DNA of 31,264 nucleotides from an uncultured Bifidobacteriaceae bacterium (lineage in GTDB: Bacteria; Actinomycetota; Actinomycetes; Actinomycetales; Bifidobacteriaceae), in contig CAMXYK010000013.1 of NCBI GenBank assembly GCA_947253155.1, forward strand, positions 1-31,264, written 5' to 3'. The notes beneath the pieces are model-generated. The model did no database searches. It was not told where the DNA came from and saw only the letters and a list, made by a program, of their open reading frames with translations. Shown piece after piece: positions 14,937 through 24,340 of the stretch. A program made the translations under genes and the position numbers. The first letter of the stretch is position 1. Every line of letters begins with the position of its first letter.

Positions 14937-17921
14937 TTACCTCTCGTCAGGCACAATAGACACAATCTTCGGCGCCTTCACAATCACCTTGAGCGGAGCT
15001 TTGCCGCCTAAGCGATCTGCAACAGCTTCCAAAGCGAGCTTTTCAAGCTCCGAAGCGTCAATATTCGGGTTAACTTCGAGTTTGGCACGAACTTTGCCTT
15101 TGATTTGCACAACAGCTGTTACGGTATCCGCGCCAACGTAGCGAGAATCTGCAACAGGCCAGTCTGCGTGAGCAATAGACTTTGTGTGTCCAAGCTTGCT
15201 CCACATTTCTTCGCAAATATGCGGCGCAATTGGAGAAAGCATAAGAACCAGCGGCTCAACTGCTGCGCGAGGCACGTGAGGAAGCGAAGTTAAGTGGTTG
15301 TTAAGCACAATCAGCTTAGCAATTGCAGTGTTTGGTCGCATTGCTTCCATTTCCACTGTCACTTCTGCAATTGTGTTGTTAAGAAGCTTAAGCGTTTTTT
15401 CGTCGAGTGCGTCGTCTGTTACTACGCAAGCGCCGGTTTCTTCGTTAACAACGTTACGCCACAAGCGCTGCAGGAAGCGCATTCCACCAACAACGTTGCG
15501 CGTATTCCATGGACGAGACTCAGAAAGCGGACCCATGCTCATTTCGTACAAGCGGAACGTATCTGCACCGTAGTTTTCGTACATGTAGTCTGGCGTCACA
15601 ATATTCTTTAAGCTCTTGCCCATTTTGCCGAACTCGCGGTTTACTGCCTCGCCGTGCCATGTAAATGTTGGCTCGCCAGCACCGTTTGAAGCGCCTTCTT
15701 CAACTTCGTCTGCTGGCACGTACTGTCCGCGCTCATCCGTGTAAGCGTAAGCTTGAATCATGCCCTGGTTAAACAGGCGGTGGAATGGCTCAGCGGAATC
15801 CACGTAACCTAAGTCGTAAAGCGCCTTATGCCAGAACCTGGAGTAAAGCAAGTGCAAAACTGCGTGCTCTACTCCACCGACGTAAAGGTCAACGCCGCCA
15901 GACACATGCTCTTTTCCTGGACGGTTTGTGCCCATCCAGTAGTCGTATTCGTCGCTGTCAACCATGTGCTCAGCGTCGTTTGGATCCAAGTAGCGCATGT
16001 AGTACCAGCAGGAACCAGCCCAGTTTGGCATGGTGTTGGTGTCGCGATAGTAGGTTTTTACGCCGTCACCAAGGTCGAGCTGAACTTTTACCCAATCTTC
16101 GTTTCGGCTCAATGGTGCTTCAGGCTCCGAATTTGCGTCGTCTGGAGCGTAAGTTTTTGGCTGATAGTCTGGAACGTCCGGCAAAGCAATTGGAAGCTCA
16201 GAGTCTGGAACCAGGTGAGCTACACCGTCCTCGTCGTAAACGATTGGGAATGGTTCACCCCAGTAGCGCTGACGAGAGAACAGCCAATCACGAAGTCGGT
16301 AAGAAACCCTACCTTTTCCTACGCCTGCAGCTTCAAGCCAAGTCGTAACTTTTTTAATTGCTTCGTCTACGCGCAAACCGTTAATAGACAAAGCGTCACC
16401 GAGCTTGTGCGTATGCTCTACAGAAGAGTTGATAACAATTCCGTCGTGAGACACAAAAGGAGCATTTCCTTCGTAGTCTGCCAACTTTTCTTCAGAATCA
16501 GCAAGTGGCTCAACAGTGTAGATTACTGGCAATCCGAATGCTTTTGCGAAATCGTAGTCGCGCTGGTCTCCGCCAGGAACTGCCATAATTGCGCCCGTGC
16601 CGTAATCCATAAGCACGTAGTCTGCAGTAAAGAGTGGAAGTTTTGCTCCAGTTACAGGATTAATCGCGTAAAGACCAGTGAACAAGCCGGTCTTAGCGCC
16701 AGCATCTTCCGTGCGATCTTTAGCAGTTTTTGCGCGAGCTTGAGCTTGATACTCTGCTAAGCCTTCTTTAAGGCTTGCGTATCCGCCCTTCCAGCTTTCT
16801 GGAACGTCCGCACTCCACGCTTCTGGCACATACTCAAGAATTGGGTGATCTACGGAAACAACAGCAAAAGTGGTTCCAAAAAGCGTGTCTGGACGAGTTG
16901 TGTACACTTCCAAATCGCGCGTTTCGCCGTCTGCGCATTCCACTTCAAAATGAACGGATGCGCCGTGAGATTCGCCAATCCAGTTTCGCTGCATAAGCTT
17001 AACTTTTTCAGGCCAATCAATAGTGTTTAAATCTTCTACCAAGCGGTGTCCGTAAGCTGTAATTCGCATGGACCACTGGCGAAGGTTGCGCTGGAATACT
17101 GGGAAGTTTCCGCGCTCAGACTTTCCTTCTGCAGTAACTTCCTCGTTTGCGAGCACAGTGCCTAAGCCTGGGCACCAGTTCACAGGAGATTTAGAAATGT
17201 ATGCAATGCGGAAGTCGTTTAAAACGTCTGCTTGCTCTACTTTATTAAGCTCTTCCCACTTTTTGCCTGCAAATCCAGGAATTTCGCGCTTGCCGCTCTT
17301 AAACTCGTCAACAAGCTCAGCAATTGGTCGAGCGGAACCTTTTCCGCCGTCTTTGCGCACAAAATCAACGTCGTACCAAGCGTTGTAAAGCTTTGAGAAA
17401 ATCCACTGCGTCCAACGCACATAATTCGTGTCGATTGTTGCGAAAGACCTGCGATCGTCGAAGCTTAAGCCCATGCGATGCAGCTGCCTGCGCATATTTG
17501 CAATATTTGCTTCAGTTGTGATGCGCGGATGCTGGCCTGTTTGCACAGCATACTGTTCTGCAGGAAGTCCAAAAGCGTCGTAACCCATTGCGTGAAGCAC
17601 GTTTTCGCCCTTCATGCGATGGTAGCGGCTTACAACATCCGTTGCCAAGTATCCAAGAGGATGTCCAACGTGCAAGCCTTTTCCGGAAGGATATGGGAAC
17701 ATATCCATAGCAAAGAAAGAAGGACGACCATCAGCAAGCTTGCCTTCGCCATCCTTCAAATCGCCTTTAACATTAGCTGCCCAGAACGTGCCTTGCTCGT
17801 CCCAGGTTTTTTGCCAGCGCTGCTCGATGTCTTGTGCGAGCTGCGCGTTGTAACGAAAAGCTGGCTCAGCAATAGTAGCTTTATTGTCAGCTGTTGCATA
17901 CTGTTGATCGTTGTCATTCAT
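14937..17921 (-). CDS. leuS: Leucyl-tRNA synthetase
   Basis: Class Ia synthetase charging tRNA-Leu in the cytoplasm. It is 994 aa, longer than E. coli LeuS (~860) but normal for bifidobacteria, with extra polar segments. The HIGH-type motif is in PYPSGKGLHVGHPLGY (HVGH at 84-87). The CP1 editing domain carries TTRPDTLFGTTF (Thr-rich editing pocket). The KMSKS motif appears as KMGKS near residue 755, and a C-terminal anticodon-binding and tail domain follows. The ATG at 17921 has no usable SD; a -10 element sits only 8 bp upstream, suggesting a leaderless mRNA. A strong terminator follows the gene. Confidence 0.97.
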   Translation of the reverse strand: MNDNDQQYATADNKATIAEPAFRYNAQLAQDIEQRWQKTWDEQGTFWAANVKGDLKDGEGKLADGRPSFFAMDMFPYPSGKGLHVGHPLGYLATDVVSRYHRMKGENVLHAMGYDAFGLPAEQYAVQTGQHPRITTEANIANMRRQLHRMGLSFDDRRSFATIDTNYVRWTQWIFSKLYNAWYDVDFVRKDGGKGSARPIAELVDEFKSGKREIPGFAGKKWEELNKVEQADVLNDFRIAYISKSPVNWCPGLGTVLANEEVTAEGKSERGNFPVFQRNLRQWSMRITAYGHRLVEDLNTIDWPEKVKLMQRNWIGESHGASVHFEVECADGETRDLEVYTTRPDTLFGTTFAVVSVDHPILEYVPEAWSADVPESWKGGYASLKEGLAEYQAQARAKTAKDRTEDAGAKTGLFTGLYAINPVTGAKLPLFTADYVLMDYGTGAIMAVPGGDQRDYDFAKAFGLPVIYTVEPLADSEEKLADYEGNAPFVSHDGIVINSSVEHTHKLGDALSINGLRVDEAIKKVTTWLEAAGVGKGRVSYRLRDWLFSRQRYWGEPFPIVYDEDGVAHLVPDSELPIALPDVPDYQPKTYAPDDANSEPEAPLSRNEDWVKVQLDLGDGVKTYYRDTNTMPNWAGSCWYYMRYLDPNDAEHMVDSDEYDYWMGTNRPGKEHVSGGVDLYVGGVEHAVLHLLYSRFWHKALYDLGYVDSAEPFHRLFNQGMIQAYAYTDERGQYVPADEVEEGASNGAGEPTFTWHGEAVNREFGKMGKSLKNIVTPDYMYENYGADTFRLYEMSMGPLSESRPWNTRNVVGGMRFLQRLWRNVVNEETGACVVTDDALDEKTLKLLNNTIAEVTVEMEAMRPNTAIAKLIVLNNHLTSLPHVPRAAVEPLVLMLSPIAPHICEEMWSKLGHTKSIAHADWPVADSRYVGADTVTAVVQIKGKVRAKLEVNPNIDASELEKLALEAVADRLGGKAPLKVIVKAPKIVSIVPDER

Positions 17922-17929
17922 ACCCTAGG

Positions 17930-17959
17930 ACTATAGCGTCTTATGCAGTCATTATGCAA
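17930..17959 (-). promoter_or_regulatory. leuS promoter placed for a leaderless transcript
   Basis: On the minus strand TTGCAT (17959-17954), an 18-bp spacer, then TATAGT (17935-17930), and eight bases later the leuS ATG. The expected transcription start is at or within two bases of the A of the ATG. The rest of 17960-18160 is AT-rich divergent upstream DNA with no other recognisable element. Confidence 0.6.
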
Positions 17960-18160
17960 CACTTTTTACAAGTTTTATTGATATTTATTAAGAAAATATG
18001 TAGTTTTAGCGTAAGTTTTCCTAATACGCGCACAAAATTAAGCTTTTATGCTTATTTCGCAAAATAAATCATTACAATAGTAAATAAAGTTTTTTTGTAA
18101 ATAAAGATTAGAAAATTAGGTAAAATTCAATAAAACTATAAATATTAAAGAGGTTGTGAA

Positions 18161-18616
18161 TTGAAAGTACAAAAAAATACGTTACTGCTTATTGCTTGCT
18201 TAGTTTGGTGTGCTGCTGGTTTTAATATTCTTAAGATTGGCTTGTCGGCTTACCAGAATTATTTGCAGCCATTGAATTACGTTTTGTCGCTTGTTGTTTT
18301 TGCAATATTCCAATTCCTTATTTTTGGAAAACTCGTTAAAAAACATACTCAAAGAATTAATGCGTACAAAGAAAAACAATTTTTCCTTAAATTCTTTGAC
18401 GTAAAATCTTTTATAATTATGGCTTTTATGATGACTGGCGGAATTGCTTTGCGCGCAACTAACGTAGCTCCCGAACAGTTTATTGCAGTGTTTTACACAG
18501 GTTTGGGTGCTGCCCTATTTTTAGCAGGATTGCTTTTTGGTTACCAGTTTGCTAAAACTTTCTGCCCTGCGTTTAAACACAGCTTGCCTGATTGTGCTAA
18601 TACTTCAGTAAAATAG
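18161..18616 (+). CDS. Small four-helix membrane protein, unknown function
   Basis: 151 aa starting at a TTG with AGAGG seven bases upstream; no ATG alternative fits. Four hydrophobic segments are clear: about residues 8-30, 37-58, 75-93 and 102-125. Short basic loops separate them, and the C-terminus is polar. Segment 1 contains a CLVWCAAGFNI motif. No catalytic signature is recognised. Divergent from leuS and 96 bp upstream of the kinase-like gene, so it may be monocistronic. Could be a small transporter subunit or membrane-stress protein, but nothing in the sequence decides this. Confidence 0.75.
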   Translation: MKVQKNTLLLIACLVWCAAGFNILKIGLSAYQNYLQPLNYVLSLVVFAIFQFLIFGKLVKKHTQRINAYKEKQFFLKFFDVKSFIIMAFMMTGGIALRATNVAPEQFIAVFYTGLGAALFLAGLLFGYQFAKTFCPAFKHSLPDCANTSVK

Positions 18617-18712
18617 TTTGATTGGGAATAATTTAGTTTATTCGGCAAATATTTACTAAGTTTGTAAGTGCATAAAGCGTAATCGTGCATGATTTAACGT
18701 AAGAAGGTTGCT

Positions 18713-19519
18713 ATGAACAATAATGTATACACGAAAAGTAGATCATACGCACCTGAGCGTTTTTTTGAATGCGAAGGCAAGGGACTTCAATGGCTTGAAG
18801 AAGCTCACAAGTTTGGCGGCCCTAGAGTTGCAAAAGTATTCGACTGGGGTAAGGATTATTTAAATATTGAGCGCATCGATACCGTTTCCCCAACGCCTTT
18901 GGCTGCTTTCGAGTTTGGAGCTTCTCTTGCTCACATGCACGATTATGGTGCTAAGTATTTTGGCCAAGCTCCCAAAGACTACGACGGCACATGCTATTTT
19001 GGGCCTTTAAGCGATCCGGTTGATATGCCAACAGGCACATGGAGCAACGTTATTGACTACCTTGCGGACGGCCGTTTACGCCCTATGGTTGAGCTTGGAA
19101 TTTCGCGAGGTTCGCTTACTAAAAGCGATTTGGCTCTTACAAACGAAGTTATTGACGCGCTTCCCGATTTATTAGGCCGAAGTGCAGAAGATAAGCCTGC
19201 GCGCGTACACGGAGACTTGTGGAGCGGAAACGTTTTGTGGACTAAAAGCGAGGATGGAGAGCATACTGAGGCTGTGCTGATTGATCCTGCAGCTCACGGC
19301 GGTCACCGCGAAGAAGATTTAGCTATGCTTCACCTGTTTGGAATAAGCTATTTTAAGCAGATTTTGGATGGATACCAGTCTGTGCATCCGCTTAAGTCTG
19401 GTTTTGAAAAGCGCATGATTATTTGGCAACTTTACCCTATTGCTGGACATTGCGTATTCTTTGGAGGAGGATACGTAAGCGAGTATCGCGATATGTGCAG
19501 AAGAGTAATAAACAGCTAA
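18713..19519 (+). CDS. Fructosamine/ketosamine kinase family protein
   Basis: 268-aa kinase of the APH-like fold. Known relatives phosphorylate sugar-amine adducts (fructosamines, ribulosamines) on proteins or metabolites so that they fall apart, a protein-deglycation role. The catalytic loop HGDLWSGN (166-173, Asp168) is the family hallmark, and IDPA (190-193, Asp191) is the metal-binding DPA motif. ERIDTVSP near 53 and FGASLAHMHDYG near 68-79 match the substrate-side helices. The N-terminal glycine loop is short, as usual for bacterial members. The ATG follows AGAAGG at good spacing. It is followed 86 bp later by a sugar-binding-type lipoprotein, which hints at, but does not prove, a link to sugar-amine metabolism. 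Confidence 0.88.
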   Translation: MNNNVYTKSRSYAPERFFECEGKGLQWLEEAHKFGGPRVAKVFDWGKDYLNIERIDTVSPTPLAAFEFGASLAHMHDYGAKYFGQAPKDYDGTCYFGPLSDPVDMPTGTWSNVIDYLADGRLRPMVELGISRGSLTKSDLALTNEVIDALPDLLGRSAEDKPARVHGDLWSGNVLWTKSEDGEHTEAVLIDPAAHGGHREEDLAMLHLFGISYFKQILDGYQSVHPLKSGFEKRMIIWQLYPIAGHCVFFGGGYVSEYRDMCRRVINS

Positions 19520-19605
19520 TTATTAGCGCACGAAAGCACAAAACTAACAAAAATTTTATAAATTTACCGACTTCATCGTAAAAATTACGAAAGGCCATTA
19601 CTACT

Positions 19606-21399
19606 ATGATTCGTTTGCGAAACCGCATTTTGCATCGTACGCTTATTACGCTAACAACTTTAGTTTCTATGCTATTTGTTGTTAGTTCATGCGGAACACC
19701 GTCGCAAAGCGCTTCTAATCAAGAAAATTCTACACAGAAGAATAACGGCAATGTAGTTATTTTTACGCCTGCTGACGGTTTGGCTTTAATGCGTCATAAG
19801 CCATTAAGCACATGGGATACGCTTGTTCCAGAACTAGTAAAAGATTTAAAAACTAAAGGTTTTAGCGATAATTCTATTGTTACGAAAACTTCTTCTAGTC
19901 TTGAGCAGCAAAGCCAAGATGTGCAAGATTACGTAGTAAATTTGCTTACACCGTTACGTTTAGAGAATCAAAATAATAAATCTAAATTAGATTTTGAAAA
20001 AGCAAACGCAAAAATTAAAAAGCAGCTTAGTAAAACAACTATTGTTATTGCACCTTGGGCAAATAAGAACGGCAATAATAATTACGGAGATTACACTACG
20101 CTGCCAGAAACTAGCGGTGACGAAGAAGTAAAAGATAATCAAAAAACTTCTAAAAACAAAGAAAATAAGAACGAAAATACAAGCAAAAATAATAACGAAA
20201 ATAGTAGCGAAAATAGTAGCGAGACTAATACAATTCGCGCAGAAAAACGTTTAGCTTCTTCTCTTCTACTTGCTAAAAAAGCAGGAATACATGTTGTGAT
20301 GCTTTCTAGGTTCGTTCCTGGATTCCAGCCTGACGTGCTATTCCACCTTTCTGACGCAAAAAGTATTGGCGAAACTCAGGCAGCAACTTTAGTACAAAAG
20401 CTCGCTCTTGATCGTGCTACTCGCGAAAATCCGCGCTATATTGAAATACTTTTGCCTTGCCATAATCAAAATACAGATTCTCAAATAGTAAGCTTTAAGA
20501 ATACTAATTCTCGAATATCACAAGATAATAACGAAAACAATAATGGCAATAATTCCGCAAATAATAATTTGAATAATACAGAAAACAATACAGAAAATGA
20601 CGAAACGCACGATTTTAAAGATGATTTCGCAAAAGAAGCTTTTGCAGGAATGTGGAAAGTACTTAGACCATATTTTGCTTCTGGAACTTTGCTAACAACT
20701 TCTGGAAAATTGCACGCAAATAGCACAGAAAAAGATTGGGTTAATGTAGCTTTTGACGCAGACGACACGGATTCTGTGAACGAAGAATTAACAAAGCGCA
20801 TTACGCGCAACAATAATTTGCTTTCTAAAACACCTATGCACGTGGACGGAATTATTGCTCTTGACGATCAAGTTGCTTTACAAACAGTGCAAACCTTAAG
20901 CGATTTAGGATACGAAGGAAGCGCTGCAGACATAAATCCTTCATTCACTTTGCCGGATGTTATTGGCAATTTTATTGGAAAGCGCAATCTTACTAGACGA
21001 CCTGTTCCAGCTCCTCGCAGCCAAACGAATAAAGATGAAGAAAAGTCTAAGAATCAGCAAAATAAAGCTGAAGTTCAGGATGATTCGCATGCAAAACAGT
21101 GGCCAGCAATTACAGGTTACGGCGCATACAAAAACATTATGCCGAATATTGTAAGCGGCAAGCAGTGGATGACAACAATTGAGCATCAAACGCAAATTGC
21201 TCACGACATTACTTCTACTTGCTATTCGTTGAACTTGTACGGAAAGCTAGATAAAAAAATCGCGATAACGCAAACAACGCTTGCTAAAGGTGTAACAGTT
21301 CCAACGATTAACGAGCAGCTTCTTGCAGTAAGCGCAACTAATTTGAAAGCGCGATTAATTGACCCGGGCTATATTTCTTTAGCAGACGCAGGATTATAA
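19606..21399 (+). CDS. Lipoprotein resembling a periplasmic sugar-binding protein, with Asn-rich inserts
   Basis: 597 aa. A basic n-region, hydrophobic core and lipobox VSSC (Cys29) mark a lipoprotein anchored outside the membrane. The body resembles type 1 periplasmic binding proteins of the xylose/ribose class: a first strand NVVIFTP, a second lobe with IDGIIALDDQVALQTVQTLSDLGYEG (a VDGIIALDD-type hinge signature), and a C-terminal GKQWMTTIEHQ segment. Two long low-complexity inserts interrupt it, near residues 173-207 and 295-330, rich in Asn, Glu, Ser and Lys. These explain the excess over the usual ~330 aa. No permease or ATPase genes are adjacent, so a transport role is unsupported here; it could be a sensor or an orphan binder. 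Confidence 0.75.
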   Translation: MIRLRNRILHRTLITLTTLVSMLFVVSSCGTPSQSASNQENSTQKNNGNVVIFTPADGLALMRHKPLSTWDTLVPELVKDLKTKGFSDNSIVTKTSSSLEQQSQDVQDYVVNLLTPLRLENQNNKSKLDFEKANAKIKKQLSKTTIVIAPWANKNGNNNYGDYTTLPETSGDEEVKDNQKTSKNKENKNENTSKNNNENSSENSSETNTIRAEKRLASSLLLAKKAGIHVVMLSRFVPGFQPDVLFHLSDAKSIGETQAATLVQKLALDRATRENPRYIEILLPCHNQNTDSQIVSFKNTNSRISQDNNENNNGNNSANNNLNNTENNTENDETHDFKDDFAKEAFAGMWKVLRPYFASGTLLTTSGKLHANSTEKDWVNVAFDADDTDSVNEELTKRITRNNNLLSKTPMHVDGIIALDDQVALQTVQTLSDLGYEGSAADINPSFTLPDVIGNFIGKRNLTRRPVPAPRSQTNKDEEKSKNQQNKAEVQDDSHAKQWPAITGYGAYKNIMPNIVSGKQWMTTIEHQTQIAHDITSTCYSLNLYGKLDKKIAITQTTLAKGVTVPTINEQLLAVSATNLKARLIDPGYISLADAGL

Positions 21400-21413
21400 G
21401 CTACAAACGCAAA

Positions 21414-23225
21414 CTATCGCTTGCGCGGAGCATAAATAACATGCTCAATAAGGTCGTTGTATCGCTCTACAACCGCTTGACGGCGTGCTTTCATACTTGG
21501 AGTAATCAAACCGTTAGATTGCGTAAAAGCGTCCGGAACTATTTCAAACTTGCGAATAGACTCAGCTCTAGAAACTAAGGAATTAGATTTAGTAACAGCA
21601 CGCTCAACTTCCGCTCGAACGATTCCGTTTTGTGAAGCTTCCTTCAACGAACGAACTTTTAAAGCTCCACGAGAAGAAAGCCAAGAATTTACTTCCGCTA
21701 AATCGAGCGCAATAATAGCCGCAACAAAAGGCTTTCTGTCTCCAATAACAACAGCTTGAGAAATAATTGGGGATGCCATTAGTGAAGCTTCCAAAGCGTT
21801 TGGAGATAAGTTTTTGCCGCCGGCTGTAATAATAAGATCCTTTTTTCTACCAGTAATACGCACAAAACCGTCGGAATCCAAAGAACCAAAATCGCCCGTA
21901 TGCAACCAGCCGTTTATAATCTGCTGACACGTAAGTTCAGGATTGTTGTGGTAGCCTTTGCAAACAGCAGGGCTTTTAATACATAGCTCACCATCGTCCG
22001 CAATCGCCACAGAAACGCCTTTTACAGGCAAGCCAACAGTTCCAATACGGTATCCAGTTGTTGGATTAACCATAGAAGGCGCACAAGTTTCGGTCATGCC
22101 ATAGCCTTCCAAAAGCGGCAATCCAATTCCGTTAAAGAAATGCGCAATCGACAAATCTAAAGGAGCGCCGCCAGAAATTGCGTAAGAAACAGATCCTCCA
22201 AATACTTGCAAAAGTGGCTTATACACTAATTTTTTGCATAATGCGTGGCTTAAAGCAAGCATAGGCGGAACCATTTGCGCAGATTGCTGGGCTCTTGACC
22301 ATTGACGCGCAGTATTTGCAGCATAAGCAAAAATAAAACCTTTAACTCCCCTACCTGCTTTTTGAGAAGCAGCATTATAAATTTTTTCAAAAATGCGCGG
22401 TACGCCAAGAATAAACGTTGGTTTAAAAGTTTTAAAATCATTAAGAACTGTTTTTAAATTACTAGTTAAACCGAGCGTAACATTTCCAGAAAAACAGAAT
22501 AATTGCATAAATCTTGCAAAAACGTGCGCAAGAGGCAAAAACAGCATAAGTCTAGGATTTCCCTTAAACGCAATATCCGGCATAGAAATAACACCCGACT
22601 TAGCAATAAAAGCGAAATTACTGTGAGTAAGCTCAATACCTTTTGGCTCGCCCGTTGAACCAGAAGTATACACAATTGTTGCTAAATCACTTCCGCAAAC
22701 CGCGTGAACACGCTCATAAAACTCAGAATCTGTAACAGATTTGCCGTATTCAATGCACGCGTCAACAGCGCCTCGAGTAATTACATACACGTCGTGAAGC
22801 GTAGGACATTCTTCTTGAGCAGCTTCTACTTTTGGAAGCATATCGGAAGATTCAACAAAGATTGAGCTAACTGAAGAATCCTGAATAATATGCTGAATTT
22901 GCAAAGAAGAACTTGTTTCGTAAATCGGCACTGTTACGGCACCAATAGACATAATCGCCATATCTAAAACGGTCCACTGCCACGAAGTATGCGCAATAAT
23001 CGACACAGTGTCTCCTGGCATAACTCCTCTAGCAATAAAGCCTTTAGCAACAGCAATTACCATGTCTCGAAACTCTTGCGCTGAATATGATTTCCAAGAG
23101 CCGTTTGAATCAACGTATTCAATCAGTGAGCTATTAGGAGTTCGAGATGCTCGATCTTCCAGCAGTGAGAAAACATTAACATCTATATCAAGCGTCTCAT
23201 CAAGTGGACGAGAATATTCCTTCAT
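21414..23225 (-). CDS. AMP-forming long-chain acyl-CoA synthetase (FadD-like)
   Basis: 603-aa cytoplasmic or membrane-associated ANL-superfamily enzyme that activates fatty acids via an acyl-AMP intermediate. The P-loop is TIVYTSGSTGEPKG (183-196). GYGMTET is the A5 motif and GWLHTGDFG the A7 motif. RKKDLIITAGGKNLSP contains the hinge and the A8 motif. The C-terminal catalytic Lys region follows (PSMKARRQAVVERY). I chose the ATG at 23225 (GAGGAG five bases before it); the frame is open to a GTG further upstream that lacks an SD. Long-chain substrates are inferred from family similarity. It converges with the lipoprotein gene with only 14 bp between their stops and no visible terminator. Confidence 0.92.
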   Translation of the reverse strand: MKEYSRPLDETLDIDVNVFSLLEDRASRTPNSSLIEYVDSNGSWKSYSAQEFRDMVIAVAKGFIARGVMPGDTVSIIAHTSWQWTVLDMAIMSIGAVTVPIYETSSSLQIQHIIQDSSVSSIFVESSDMLPKVEAAQEECPTLHDVYVITRGAVDACIEYGKSVTDSEFYERVHAVCGSDLATIVYTSGSTGEPKGIELTHSNFAFIAKSGVISMPDIAFKGNPRLMLFLPLAHVFARFMQLFCFSGNVTLGLTSNLKTVLNDFKTFKPTFILGVPRIFEKIYNAASQKAGRGVKGFIFAYAANTARQWSRAQQSAQMVPPMLALSHALCKKLVYKPLLQVFGGSVSYAISGGAPLDLSIAHFFNGIGLPLLEGYGMTETCAPSMVNPTTGYRIGTVGLPVKGVSVAIADDGELCIKSPAVCKGYHNNPELTCQQIINGWLHTGDFGSLDSDGFVRITGRKKDLIITAGGKNLSPNALEASLMASPIISQAVVIGDRKPFVAAIIALDLAEVNSWLSSRGALKVRSLKEASQNGIVRAEVERAVTKSNSLVSRAESIRKFEIVPDAFTQSNGLITPSMKARRQAVVERYNDLIEHVIYAPRKR

Positions 23226-23345
23226 ATGCGCTCCTCTATCTGCTGAAGTTGAGTATATCTTTACTATACGCAACACACAGCACTCACACTATGCCGATAT
23301 CTACAAGATTGGCATAAATTTTGTTAAGTTTTCTACAAATTATTT

Positions 23346-24029
23346 TTATTCTACTGGCTTTAATACTATGCGTCGACGCGCTGTCATACCTACAGGATTT
23401 GCATAAGTGCGATTTTTACGCTTAAGACCCCATTGCACGCAAGTATTTTTGCAATGATCCGAACCTCCTTCAACATGAGCAAAATTCTGACCCTGTTTTA
23501 CAGAAACTCCAACACTGAACTTAGTTACTGCAGGCTCAAAAGTTGAAGTTAATTCTCCATGGCGAATTGTTACAACAGATTTACCAGCAACTTTTCCAGC
23601 AAAGCTAATAACGCCGTCTGCAGGCGCAAACAAGGGCGTGCCAGTGGGAGCTGCTAGATCAACTCCGCGATGCCCTGCCATCCACGGTTTTGGAGGCGGA
23701 TTAAATGCTTTTACAATACGCGGATGCTTTACAGGCCACTTAAAAGCAGAATGACATGTTTCATCACTGGCAGATTTTTTAGCAAGAGCACATTTATGGC
23801 AGCATGCTCCAGTAGATTTTGAAGCATAATATTGCAAATGATGATTATTTTGCGAAATATCCGATTGCCAAAATAATACAGTTAGTAAAAAAGCAAGTAT
23901 TATAAAAATTCCTAAACTGGCAATAAATCGGCAGAAAAACTCGTAATTTTTTCGTTTTTTTAAATCTTCACGCAATAATTTCTTAAGTACTGCTTTAATA
24001 CGAAAATATTTATTATAAAAACTACGCAT
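23346..24029 (-). CDS. Membrane-anchored M23/LytM-like protein, probably catalytically degenerate
   Basis: 227 aa. A very basic cytoplasmic N-terminus (1-33) and one transmembrane helix (~34-55) are followed by a short Cys-containing linker (CCHKC near 76-80) and a C-terminal peptidase_M23 domain (~97-225). M23 enzymes cut peptidoglycan peptide bridges using zinc held by H-x3-D and a later histidine. The first pair is present: GHRGVDLA, with H120 and D124. The expected actinobacterial C-L-H-W-G motif reads CVQWG, with Gln199 where the ligand His should be. It is therefore probably inactive and may instead regulate another wall hydrolase, as EnvC/NlpD-type proteins do. The ATG has GGGGGA upstream. 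Confidence 0.82.
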   Translation of the reverse strand: MRSFYNKYFRIKAVLKKLLREDLKKRKNYEFFCRFIASLGIFIILAFLLTVLFWQSDISQNNHHLQYYASKSTGACCHKCALAKKSASDETCHSAFKWPVKHPRIVKAFNPPPKPWMAGHRGVDLAAPTGTPLFAPADGVISFAGKVAGKSVVTIRHGELTSTFEPAVTKFSVGVSVKQGQNFAHVEGGSDHCKNTCVQWGLKRKNRTYANPVGMTARRRIVLKPVE

Positions 24030-24193
24030 ATATCCCCCTTTTTATGCGACTTTCTTTAGCTTTCTTATATACGAGCTTTTATAAGTCTTACAATTCGTTT
24101 GCAAAAAGAATAGTATTTCACGCAATTGTGGATAAAACATTTATAAAACATTCGAAACAACAACTAATTGCGACACGCCCAAACACGCAATAT

Positions 24194-24221
24194 TTGCATC
24201 TTGAAAAATTTGGTGTAATAT
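24194..24221 (+). promoter_or_regulatory. Likely promoter of tRNA-Asn
   Basis: TTGCAT (24194-24199), a 16-bp spacer and TAATAT (24216-24221) precede the tRNA by about 40 bp. A TATAAA at 24219-24224 overlaps it and offers an alternative -10. The remainder of 24030-24193 shows nothing identifiable. Confidence 0.45.
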
Positions 24222-24262
24222 AAATGTCTTGTGCGCGGCACACAGCCAAACACAGCAGATAT

Positions 24263-24338
24263 TCCTGCGTAGCTCAGTTGGCAGAGCGTTCGACTGTTAA
24301 TCGAATGGTCGCTGGTTCAAGCCCAGCCGCAGGAGCCA
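24263..24338 (+). tRNA. tRNA-Asn (anticodon GTT), CCA encoded
   Basis: Seven-base acceptor stem TCCTGCG/CGCAGGA, D-arm AGCTCAGTTGGCAGAGC, anticodon stem TTCGA/TCGAA with loop CTGTTAA (GTT at 24296-24298), and a T-arm containing GGTTCAAGCC. The discriminator is G, followed by an encoded CCA (24336-24338). Confidence 0.97.
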
Positions 24339-24340
24339 CG

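Noticed and set aside
15828..16760. 310-codon plus-strand frame opposite leuS
   Set aside because: Antisense shadow of leuS; no start signal and no recognisable domain.
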